A stretch of 32,040 bases of DNA, from positions 1 through 32,040 of the forward strand of contig JANYKG010000108.1 of assembly GCA_025358205.1 (NCBI GenBank). The letters are read 5' to 3'. The notes under the pieces were generated by a model. It saw only the letters and a list, made by a program, of their open reading frames with translations, did no database searches and was not told the DNA's origin. Numbering within the stretch: the first letter of the stretch is position 1; each line of letters opens with the position of its first letter. Positions 16,199-22,831 of the stretch are shown here, one piece after another. The position numbers were made by a program, and so were the translations under genes. This DNA comes from Armatimonadota bacterium. Its GTDB lineage: Bacteria > Armatimonadota > UBA5829 > DTJY01.

Positions 16199-17103
16199 CT
16201 TACAAGTACACCTACTTTACGCCGACAGTACAAGCCGGCTAGCCTCAACACGCGCCGCCAGAAAAACCAACCTCGCCATGCATCCCGCTCAACACGCGGA
16301 ATCCCATCCATCTCAGTCAACCGCATGGCCAACACACCCATCCCCAGCGTCACACGACGGCGCGGAGTAATCACAATCCGCCGTCCCTCAGATGCAGCCC
16401 ACGTCATAACCTTCTCTTGTATCTGAATGGTAGCAACCCGCCTTAGCCATCTATTGCCGGATAACTGGCCTCTGTGCTTGCGATACCATATTCTGCATTC
16501 AGGGTCCGCAACGAACGGGTATTTGGCTGCAATCCGTATCCACATATCCCAATCGCAACAACACTCCAGCGATTCATCGAACAATCCTACATCCGTGAAT
16601 ACGTCACGCGGGGCCATAACGCAGGATGGAGTGCAGATAAAGCAGTTGCGTACTATGGGATCAAGTGGATCGTGGTTGACAATGCAATGCGGATGCCGCC
16701 CGATAACGGACAGATTTTCGTCCACGTAGATCGCATGGCAGTAGGTTAGCCCGGCTTGCGGATGACTCTCCAGCAACTTCACCTGCTCTTCCAGTTTCTC
16801 CGGCAACCAGATGTCGTCATCATCCATAAGAGCCACATACCTGCCGCGAGCTACCCGAATACCATCGTTGCGACCAGCCGCTGCAAGCCCACGCCGCTTT
16901 TCTGCGCGTATCAGCCGCGCACAATTCGGCAGACGGTACTGCGCCACTACCTCGTCACTACTGCAATCGTCCGCCACGTTAATCTCGTAGTCGGTGAAGG
17001 TCTGCGCGAGAATGCTCTCGATTGCCTGATTCACACAATCAGGCCTGTTGTATGCGGTTATGACAACCGTCACCAGCGGATTGTCGCCGTTCGAACTCTC
17101 CAT
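16180..17103 (-). CDS. Family 2 glycosyltransferase
   Basis: 307 residues with the GT-A fold: VTVVITAYNRPDCVNQAIESI at the start of the domain (11-31), VADDCSSDE (43-51) and the metal-binding DDDD at 94-97 (ALMDDDDIW). CDWDMWIRIA (~198-207) fits the acceptor-side ED/ND-type motif. The C-terminal ~60 residues are Arg/Trp-rich and may sit on the membrane. SD GGAGC lies 5-6 nt before the ATG. It is the first gene of the operon with the aminotransferase, acetyltransferase and BKACE genes, pointing to transfer of the sugar they make onto a surface glycan. Confidence 0.9.
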   Translation of the reverse strand: MESSNGDNPLVTVVITAYNRPDCVNQAIESILAQTFTDYEINVADDCSSDEVVAQYRLPNCARLIRAEKRRGLAAAGRNDGIRVARGRYVALMDDDDIWLPEKLEEQVKLLESHPQAGLTYCHAIYVDENLSVIGRHPHCIVNHDPLDPIVRNCFICTPSCVMAPRDVFTDVGLFDESLECCCDWDMWIRIAAKYPFVADPECRIWYRKHRGQLSGNRWLRRVATIQIQEKVMTWAASEGRRIVITPRRRVTLGMGVLAMRLTEMDGIPRVERDAWRGWFFWRRVLRLAGLYCRRKVGVLVRCLTWR

Positions 17104-17286
17104 GTCACGCTCCGACTGAACATTCGCCGTGGGTGGGCAAATACCCTGCCATTACAACACCAGGCACAGCAGATGGTTTACTAAAATCGCGCATGGTGAT
17201 AAACTACAGGCATACTGTAGAATATACCGGCATTGGCCGATGATTCTAAAGTACCGCAGTCACGATAATGGACGAGGACGAACGAG

Positions 17287-18000
17287 ATGGTTAGCAAGGG
17301 TACGCACGAAACTCTGATAGAAAAGCTGACGCGCGCACTGAGGGCCAAGGCCGTTCTGGCGGAGCGCAGCAAGCAACTCCAGCAGCAGGTGGAGGATTTT
17401 CGCAAACGCGAAGAGTCCATGACCCATGTGGCAACCGAACTCCTGGATCGCCAGCGGGAGATGAATTTTATGCTCCACCGCGCCAGTTCCGTCCTCCACC
17501 AGCTTCAAGACACCAACCTTGCGCTTTCTGCGGAGTTTAGTCACATCGTGAAAGAGCTGCCTGCGCCCGATGACCAGAACTGGAACGAGACTGTTGACCG
17601 CGTAAACGATCTTTTCCGCAAGACGCACGACCTGGCCGGTGATATGCAGGAGGAGATTTTCCGCACCGCGCAGACGCCCACGATACCGCGCGTGGAAGCT
17701 CCGCCCAGCCCCGCGCCACGTCCCGAACCTGTTGTCGCTCAGGTTGAGGAACCGCTCGCGCCGGAGCCGGAAACTATCCACGAGGCTGAGGTGAGCGAGA
17801 TCAGCGAAGAGACTCCTCAGGCCCAAGTAGTAGTTCAAGCCCAGGAGCAGACTCAACAGACCAGTGAGATAGACAGTCTGTTCGCGAGAGTCGAGAGTAT
17901 GCACTTCGAGGACGACAAGCATGTGCCCGCGCTGGCTGCGGAGGAAGCCCGCAAGCAGGGCTTCTTCGCCCGCCTCCTCGGCAAGCGAAACGACGAGTAG
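17287..18000 (+). CDS. Coiled-coil protein with Pro/Glu-rich linker, unknown function
   Basis: 237 residues, no family recognised. Residues ~8-60 are strongly heptad-like (AERSKQLQQQVEDFRKREES), followed by a second helical stretch to ~125. Residues ~128-200 form a low-complexity linker rich in Pro, Glu and Gln (APPSPAPRPEPVV, EEPLAPEPE). The last ~20 residues (KQGFFARLLGKR) form a short amphipathic/basic helix that might touch the membrane. A reverse-strand frame of 255 codons covers the same bases, but the plus frame has the biologically sensible composition and a moderate SD (GAGG). A TAGAAT at 17,218-17,223 could be a -10. It has no obvious operon partner. Confidence 0.75.
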   Translation: MVSKGTHETLIEKLTRALRAKAVLAERSKQLQQQVEDFRKREESMTHVATELLDRQREMNFMLHRASSVLHQLQDTNLALSAEFSHIVKELPAPDDQNWNETVDRVNDLFRKTHDLAGDMQEEIFRTAQTPTIPRVEAPPSPAPRPEPVVAQVEEPLAPEPETIHEAEVSEISEETPQAQVVVQAQEQTQQTSEIDSLFARVESMHFEDDKHVPALAAEEARKQGFFARLLGKRNDE

Positions 18001-18128
18001 TCCAAGCCCCCTGCGGCCATTCGCCATCAGCCGTACTCCGGTTACCTCTACCGAGTGACCAACCCTAGTTCACTCATCACTGATCACTGCCCCATCGAGC
18101 ATCACCCCCGGATGTCGCTCCGAGATGT

Positions 18129-18157
18129 TTGACAACTCGCGGGATTTGGTATATACT
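18129..18157 (+). promoter_or_regulatory. Strong sigma70-type promoter of the arsR-like gene
   Basis: TTGACA (18,129-18,134), a 17-bp spacer and TATACT (18,152-18,157): near-consensus. About 48 bp separate it from the ATG. Confidence 0.8.
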
Positions 18158-18163
18158 GCATAT
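18151..18163. promoter_or_regulatory. Operator-like dyad over the -10 box
   Basis: ATAT-actgc-ATAT (18,151-18,154 and 18,160-18,163) is an AT-rich dyad overlapping the -10 and probable start point, the usual place for an ArsR-family repressor. Binding is inferred. Confidence 0.45.
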
Positions 18164-18204
18164 GTCGTGACTTCTCGATGTTTCCACTATTGCGGAGGTG
18201 TGAT

Positions 18205-18501
18205 ATGAACATACTGCCGAACGACGTTCTGGAGGAATCAGCGGCCTGCTTGAGGATCATGGCGCATCCTGTAAGACTGAGGATTGTTGACATACTCATG
18301 CAGGGTGATCTTGCGGTACACGAGATATCCGAGTTGTGCGGCATGAAGCCCAACCAGATCTGCGAGCACCTGAGGCTGATGCAGACTAGCGGACTCCTGA
18401 CCAGCAAGCGCGAGGGCCGATCGGTGCATTACCGTATCGTCTCCCCTCGCCTACCATCGCTGCTGAAGTGCATCTGCGAGAACTGCAAACCATCAGAGTA
18501 A
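18205..18501 (+). CDS. ArsR/SmtB family transcriptional regulator, Cys-rich
   Basis: 98 residues with the winged-helix fold: MAHPVRLRIVDIL (~19-31) and the recognition region ISELCGMKPNQICEHLRLMQTSGLLTSKREGRSVHYRI (~41-78). GGAGGT lies 5 nt before the ATG; a longer in-frame start at 18178 lacks an SD. The metal motif ELCVCD of ArsR/CadC is absent. Instead there are Cys15, Cys45, Cys53 (recognition helix) and a C-terminal Cys89-x-Cys91-xx-Cys94 (KCICENC). This fits a thiol, persulfide or metal sensor. It is placed just ahead of a sulfur-trafficking fusion, so it probably represses its own operon until sulfide/persulfide builds up. The ligand is inferred. Confidence 0.88.
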   Translation: MNILPNDVLEESAACLRIMAHPVRLRIVDILMQGDLAVHEISELCGMKPNQICEHLRLMQTSGLLTSKREGRSVHYRIVSPRLPSLLKCICENCKPSE

Positions 18502-18539
18502 TTGAATGGCAGGCGGACCATCTATGGGTGCGATCCTGC

Positions 18540-18568
18540 CGTCTTGAGACGCAGGCTGAAGACCTGCG
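18540..18568. repeat. Hairpin repeat between the arsR-like gene and the sulfur fusion gene
   Basis: CGTCTTGAGACG (18,540-18,551) is a palindrome, followed by CGCAGG (18,550-18,555) pairing with CCTGCG (18,563-18,568). This 'GCAGGCTGAAGACCTGC' style sequence looks like a dispersed element inserted in the 101-nt gap. Confidence 0.55.
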
Positions 18569-18602
18569 GCTACAGAATTTCGGAGCCGACAAGGAGCTTG
18601 AA

Positions 18603-21071
18603 ATGGCTGACAAGATGAGACTGGTCGTGATTGGTGGAGTGGCTGGAGGAGCGTCCGCGGCCGCGCGCGCAAGACGACTTGATGAGGACGCGGAGATCAT
18701 CCTACTGGAACGCGGCGAGTTCGTTTCTTTCGCGAACTGTGGGTTGCCTTACCACATCGGCGGCACTATCAAGGAGCGCGAGAAACTGCTGGTTCAGACA
18801 CCTAAGACGCTCTACGCCAACCTCCGCATTGACGTGCGCATTAGAACCGAAGCCGTCCGCATTAACCGTGAACGCAAGGAAGTGGTGGTCCGAAGCGCTG
18901 AGACCGGCACTGAGCAGACGATATCATACGATAAACTAATCATCAGCCCGGGCGCTGAACCTATTCGCCCACCCATCCCCGGAGCGGACGATCCGCGAGT
19001 GAAGACCCTTCGGTCAATGGCCGATATGGACGGCATCATCGCGCTTCTGGGCGAGAAAGCCCCGACACACTCGCTCATCATTGGCGGCGGATACATAGGT
19101 CTGGAGATGGCGGAGGCTCTGCGTGACCGTGGCCTTGGCGTAACACTGGTTGAGCTTGCGCCTCAGGTAATGGGGCCTATTGACGCGGAAATGGCCGCAC
19201 TGCTCCACCGCACGCTCAAGATGAACGGCGTGGACCTCAGGCTAGAAACATCGGTCACCAGATTTGAGGCCGCCGGTAACACGCTGAAGGCATGGCTGAA
19301 CAACGGCGAAAGTGTGGACTGCGGGCTGGTGATGATGGCGATCGGCGTCAAACCGGATATCGGCCTGGCGAAAGATGCCGGTCTGCAGATCGGTGATCGA
19401 GGCGGCATCTTAGTGAACGACCACATGCTCACGAACGACCCCAACATCTATGCAGTGGGCGACGCAGTGGAGGTGAAGGACTTCGTAGGCGGGTTCCAGA
19501 CGCTCATCCCGCTGGCAGGCCCGGCGAACCGGCAGGGACGCATCGCGGCGGACAACGCGATGGGCCGAGACAGCGCATACAAGGATACTCAGGGTACAGG
19601 CATATGCAAGGTCTTCGAACTGGCGGTCGGTATGACCGGCATGAACGAGAAATCGCTTAAGCGCGCGGGGATGCCGTACGAGAAGATTTACGTTCACCCG
19701 GCCAGCCACGCCAGCTACTACCCCGGCGCAAGTCCTATCAGCCTCAAGCTGCTCTTCGACCCGAATGACGGACACATATTGGGCGCACAGGCGGTTGGCA
19801 CGGACGGCGTGGACAAGCGCATAGACGTACTGGCCGTGGCGATTCGTGCAGGCATGACGGTCTACGATCTTGAGGAGATGGAGCTGTCCTATGCCCCACC
19901 CTACGGCTCGGCGAAGGACGCGGTCAACTACGCAGGTTTCGTTGCGTCGAACGTACTTCGCGGGGATGTTGGCATTTTCCATACTGAGGAGGCGGTCAAC
20001 CCGACCGAAGATCAGGTTCTCCTGGACGTACGCACTGCTGAAGAAGTGGCCGCGGGTACCATTCCCGGTGCCATGCATATCCACATACAGGAACTCCGCG
20101 ACCGGCTGGGCGAACTGCCGAAGGACAAGGAACTGCTCGTCTTCTGCCAAGTCGGGCTGCGCGGTTATCTCGCCTGTCGGATTCTCACCCAGCGCGGCTA
20201 CAGGTGCAGAAACCTAACCGGTGGCTACAAAACTTACAGCATCACCATGGACAATGCGCCGATTGAACCCACCCCCAAATGCCATGACATGAAGGACGAT
20301 TCAGGATCAGGCTGCTCAACCGCAGTCAAGGAGCAGAGTACGATGAAGATAGTAAAGACCGTAGACGCCACCGGCATTCAGTGCCCCGGCCCTATCATGC
20401 GCCTTGCCGCCGAACTACAGGGACTGTCCAATGGTGAAGCCCTGACCATCACCAGCAGCGACCCCGGTTTTGCGCATGACGTGCTGCCGTGGTGTCACAG
20501 CACCGGGAACACTCTCATCGAGGTAGCGCCGGAGGGTGGAGCGTACAAGGCGACCGTCCAGAAGGGCGGCGGGCAGACCTCTGTGCAGACCGGTCAGGCG
20601 GGCAAGAACAAGACCATTGTGGTCTTCAGCAGTGATTTCGACAAAGCCGTTGCGGCATTCGTGATCGCGAACGGCGCGGCGGCGATGGGCAGCGATGTCA
20701 CCATGTTCTTCACATTCTGGGGCCTGAACATTCTGCGCAGACCGCAGGGTACACATGTGAAGAAGAACCTGATCGAGAAGATGTTCGGATTGATGATGCC
20801 CAGAGGCGCGGACAAGCTGAGCCTCTCCAAGATGAACATGGGCGGCATGGGCCTGGCGATGATAAAGGGGATCATGAAGTCGAAGAACGTCCCCTCTCTG
20901 CCCGCGTTCATCGGGTCCGCACGAGCGGCGGGGGTCCGCATGGTGGCGTGTACCATGTCCATGGACCTGATGGGCATCAAGGCCGAGGAACTGATAGACG
21001 GCGTGGAACTCGGCGGCGTGGCGATGTACCTGGACAAAGCCGAAGCCGGGAATGTGAACCTGTTTGTTTAG
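18603..21071 (+). CDS. Four-domain sulfur-trafficking fusion: CoA-disulfide reductase-like, rhodanese, TusA, DsrE2
   Basis: 822 residues. Domain 1 (~5-450) is a flavin disulfide reductase: FAD motif GGVAGG (11-16), redox Cys46 in SFANCGLPY, NAD(P)H motif IIGGGYIGLEMAE (~159-171) and IYAVGDAVE. Domain 2 (~458-555) is a rhodanese with Cys515 in the loop CQVGLRG. Domain 3 (~581-650) is TusA-like with Cys594 in QCPGP. Domain 4 (~670-822) is DsrE2-like with Cys783 in VACTMSMDLMGI. Together these can reduce CoA- or glutathione-type persulfides and pass sulfane sulfur between cysteines. The long upstream extension is repeat-derived; ATG 18603 follows AGGAG by 6 nt. It sits downstream of the ArsR-like regulator. 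Confidence 0.92.
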   Translation: MADKMRLVVIGGVAGGASAAARARRLDEDAEIILLERGEFVSFANCGLPYHIGGTIKEREKLLVQTPKTLYANLRIDVRIRTEAVRINRERKEVVVRSAETGTEQTISYDKLIISPGAEPIRPPIPGADDPRVKTLRSMADMDGIIALLGEKAPTHSLIIGGGYIGLEMAEALRDRGLGVTLVELAPQVMGPIDAEMAALLHRTLKMNGVDLRLETSVTRFEAAGNTLKAWLNNGESVDCGLVMMAIGVKPDIGLAKDAGLQIGDRGGILVNDHMLTNDPNIYAVGDAVEVKDFVGGFQTLIPLAGPANRQGRIAADNAMGRDSAYKDTQGTGICKVFELAVGMTGMNEKSLKRAGMPYEKIYVHPASHASYYPGASPISLKLLFDPNDGHILGAQAVGTDGVDKRIDVLAVAIRAGMTVYDLEEMELSYAPPYGSAKDAVNYAGFVASNVLRGDVGIFHTEEAVNPTEDQVLLDVRTAEEVAAGTIPGAMHIHIQELRDRLGELPKDKELLVFCQVGLRGYLACRILTQRGYRCRNLTGGYKTYSITMDNAPIEPTPKCHDMKDDSGSGCSTAVKEQSTMKIVKTVDATGIQCPGPIMRLAAELQGLSNGEALTITSSDPGFAHDVLPWCHSTGNTLIEVAPEGGAYKATVQKGGGQTSVQTGQAGKNKTIVVFSSDFDKAVAAFVIANGAAAMGSDVTMFFTFWGLNILRRPQGTHVKKNLIEKMFGLMMPRGADKLSLSKMNMGGMGLAMIKGIMKSKNVPSLPAFIGSARAAGVRMVACTMSMDLMGIKAEELIDGVELGGVAMYLDKAEAGNVNLFV
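20328..20345 (+). promoter_or_regulatory. Possible internal ribosome binding site at the TusA domain boundary
   Basis: AAGGAG (20,328-20,333) stands 9 nt before an in-frame ATG (20,343) that is exactly the first residue of the TusA-like domain (MKIVKTVDATGIQCPGP). It could start a separate ~242-residue TusA-DsrE2 protein, or be a relic of an ancestral separate gene. Confidence 0.4.
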
Positions 21072-21322
21072 TGAGCAGCCTTGATGTTCTCTGTATAGAA
21101 CACTGAAGGGCGAATGGTCTCTCCTGGCGACCAACCCGCAAACACTGCAAAAAAACATGGATGCGGTACGAAGACGGCAAGTCTTATACAATATAGCGGC
21201 AGGTCTTGCCCGATGAAGACCGCACTGCGGACTTCCGAGATTTGCTGCTGGACGACCGCAGATGGCGAGCTCGGTCCGGAGTCTATGCGCGAGAAAACGT
21301 GGGTATAGGCTGCCATCTGCCG
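21072..21322. other. Gene-free stretch with two hairpin repeats
   Basis: No convincing gene. It holds an imperfect hairpin TGCGGT...GGCAAG / CTTGCC...ACCGCA (21,162-21,224) and a second dyad GCAGATGGC (21,258-21,266) / GCCATCTGC (21,312-21,320). Both are probably dispersed elements; neither has a T-tract. Confidence 0.6.
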
Positions 21323-21351
21323 TTGACAATCTCACTTTCTTGTGGTACGAT
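21323..21351 (+). promoter_or_regulatory. Strong sigma70-type promoter of the transsulfuration operon
   Basis: TTGACA (21,323-21,328), 17-bp spacer, TACGAT (21,346-21,351). The start point would be near 21,358, giving a leader of about 100 nt. Confidence 0.7.
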
Positions 21352-21367
21352 TCAACGAACTAGCTGA

Positions 21368-21424
21368 CTGGAAAACCAGAGGCGAGTAAGTTGCACATCA
21401 TTTGTGCGTCTTGCTCGCCTTTTT
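21368..21424 (+). terminator. Leader hairpin pair ending in an intrinsic terminator (attenuator or small RNA end)
   Basis: A small hairpin CTGG-aaaa-CCAG (21,368-21,379) is followed by GGCGAGTAAG (21,381-21,390) pairing with CTTGCTCGCC (21,410-21,419), with an inner GCAC/GTGC stem, then five T. It has the form of a rho-independent terminator inside the leader, 34 nt before the cystathionine beta-synthase start. No known riboswitch class is recognised. Confidence 0.7.
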
Positions 21425-21457
21425 GCGTTTTCCGTACTATCAACCTGGGGGAAAACC

Positions 21458-22831
21458 ATGAAATACTGCGAAAGCGTACTGGAATCCATTGGAAACACTC
21501 CGTTAATCAGACTCTCGAAAGTGACGGACGGGCTGCCTGTAACCATGCTCGCGAAAGTCGAGTATCTGAATCCCGGAGGCAGCGTGAAGGACAGGATCGG
21601 GCTGGCGATGATCGAGGATGCGGAGCAGCGGGGACTGCTTGCACCTGGCGGCACGATCATAGAGGCTACGGCCGGCAACACAGGCGTAGGTCTCGCGATG
21701 GCGGCGGCGCGCAAAGGTTACAGATGCATATTCGTCATGCCGGACAAGATGAGCGATGACAAGATCAACCTGCTCAAGGCCTATGGAGCCGAGGTAGTCA
21801 TCACTCCTACCTCCGTTCCGCCTGACTCGCCTGAGAGCTACAACGGTGTGGCTGATCGTCTTGCCAGAGAGACTCCTGGATCGTTTCGCCCGAACCAGTT
21901 CGCCAACCAGAGAAACCCGGAAGCGCACTACAAGAGCACAGGCCCTGAGATATGGCGGGATACCGAAGGCAAGATTGACGTGTTTGTTGCCGGAATGGGT
22001 ACCGGTGGCACCATCTCCGGCACGGGCAAATATCTGAAAGAGCAAAACCCCAACGTGATCGTGGTTGGGGCCGATCCCGAGGGTTCAATCCTCTCTGGAG
22101 ACTCGCCCAAATCCTATCGCGTGGAGGGGATTGGCGAGGACTTCATTCCGTCCACATTCAACCGCCAGGTCGTTGATGAGATGGTGCGCGTGAACGACGC
22201 CGAATCATTCTCGATGGCGCGAAGACTTGCTCGCGAAGAGGGACTGCTAGTAGGCGGATCATCTGGAACGGCGGTGGCCGGAGCAATGAAGTATGCCAGA
22301 CGGCTCGATCCGGGCAAGATCATAGTTGTTCTGCTCCCAGACAGCGGACGCAGCTATCTCTCCAAGATATTCTCCGACCGCTGGATGCAAGAGAACGGAT
22401 TTCTGGACTATGTGGCGGATCATGTTACGGCGGGAGACGTTCTCAGAACCAAGCATGGGGTCGCGGCGCTCGTCTCCATCAGCCCATGTGATAAGGTCAT
22501 CGAGGCCATGCGGATCCTGGAGAAGTTCGGCATATCCCAATTGCCCGTGATAGACAGTGGGGCTGTAGTGGGAAGTCTCAATGAGGTAACGCTTGTCAGG
22601 CTTCTTCACGACCACGTGGACCTTAGTGAGAAGCCGGTGTCCGAGGTGATGGGATCGCCGCCTCCACAGGTTGATGAGCTCACTGACATATCCGAGCCGT
22701 ATCGCCTGCTTCTCGCCGGCCACGGCGGTGTGATAGTAACCCGAGGCGGCAGAGCTTTCGGATTCCTTTCAAGGATAGACCTTGCACACTTCTGGGCAAA
22801 CGCCAGGGCCGAGGAAGGGGTAACGGCGTGA
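21458..22831 (+). CDS. Cystathionine beta-synthase with C-terminal CBS pair
   Basis: 457 residues. The enzyme joins homocysteine and serine to cystathionine, the first step of reverse transsulfuration, using PLP. Lys44 in NPGGSVKDRIG is the Schiff-base lysine; ATAGNTGVGLAM (~70-81) binds the substrate carboxylate; GMGTGGTISGTGKYLKE (~172) and the GGSSGTA block (~266-272) hold the PLP phosphate. Residues ~328-450 form two CBS domains that usually bind adenosyl ligands. This separates it from plain cysteine synthase (~310 residues). No N-terminal haem region is present, as expected in bacteria. SD GGGGG lies 6 nt before the ATG; a longer in-frame GTG start at 21404 falls inside the terminator stem. 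It overlaps the next gene by GTGA. Confidence 0.92.
   Translation: MKYCESVLESIGNTPLIRLSKVTDGLPVTMLAKVEYLNPGGSVKDRIGLAMIEDAEQRGLLAPGGTIIEATAGNTGVGLAMAAARKGYRCIFVMPDKMSDDKINLLKAYGAEVVITPTSVPPDSPESYNGVADRLARETPGSFRPNQFANQRNPEAHYKSTGPEIWRDTEGKIDVFVAGMGTGGTISGTGKYLKEQNPNVIVVGADPEGSILSGDSPKSYRVEGIGEDFIPSTFNRQVVDEMVRVNDAESFSMARRLAREEGLLVGGSSGTAVAGAMKYARRLDPGKIIVVLLPDSGRSYLSKIFSDRWMQENGFLDYVADHVTAGDVLRTKHGVAALVSISPCDKVIEAMRILEKFGISQLPVIDSGAVVGSLNEVTLVRLLHDHVDLSEKPVSEVMGSPPPQVDELTDISEPYRLLLAGHGGVIVTRGGRAFGFLSRIDLAHFWANARAEEGVTA

Noticed and set aside
17260-18027. 255-codon reverse-strand frame opposite the coiled-coil gene
   Set aside because: The plus frame has a clear coiled-coil/Pro-rich composition and a plausible SD; the reverse frame reads as Arg/Leu-rich antisense with no family motif.
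18468-18602. N-terminal 45-residue extension of the sulfur fusion
   Set aside because: Encoded by a hairpin repeat; the FAD motif begins just after ATG 18603, which has a good SD.
19410-21335. Two long reverse frames opposite the sulfur fusion gene
   Set aside because: They mirror the third-position GC bias of the real gene; Cys/His-rich but without domain motifs or SD.
21404-21457. GTG start extending cystathionine beta-synthase by 18 residues
   Set aside because: Lies in the terminator stem; the family starts at KYCESVLESIGNTP and an SD marks ATG 21458.
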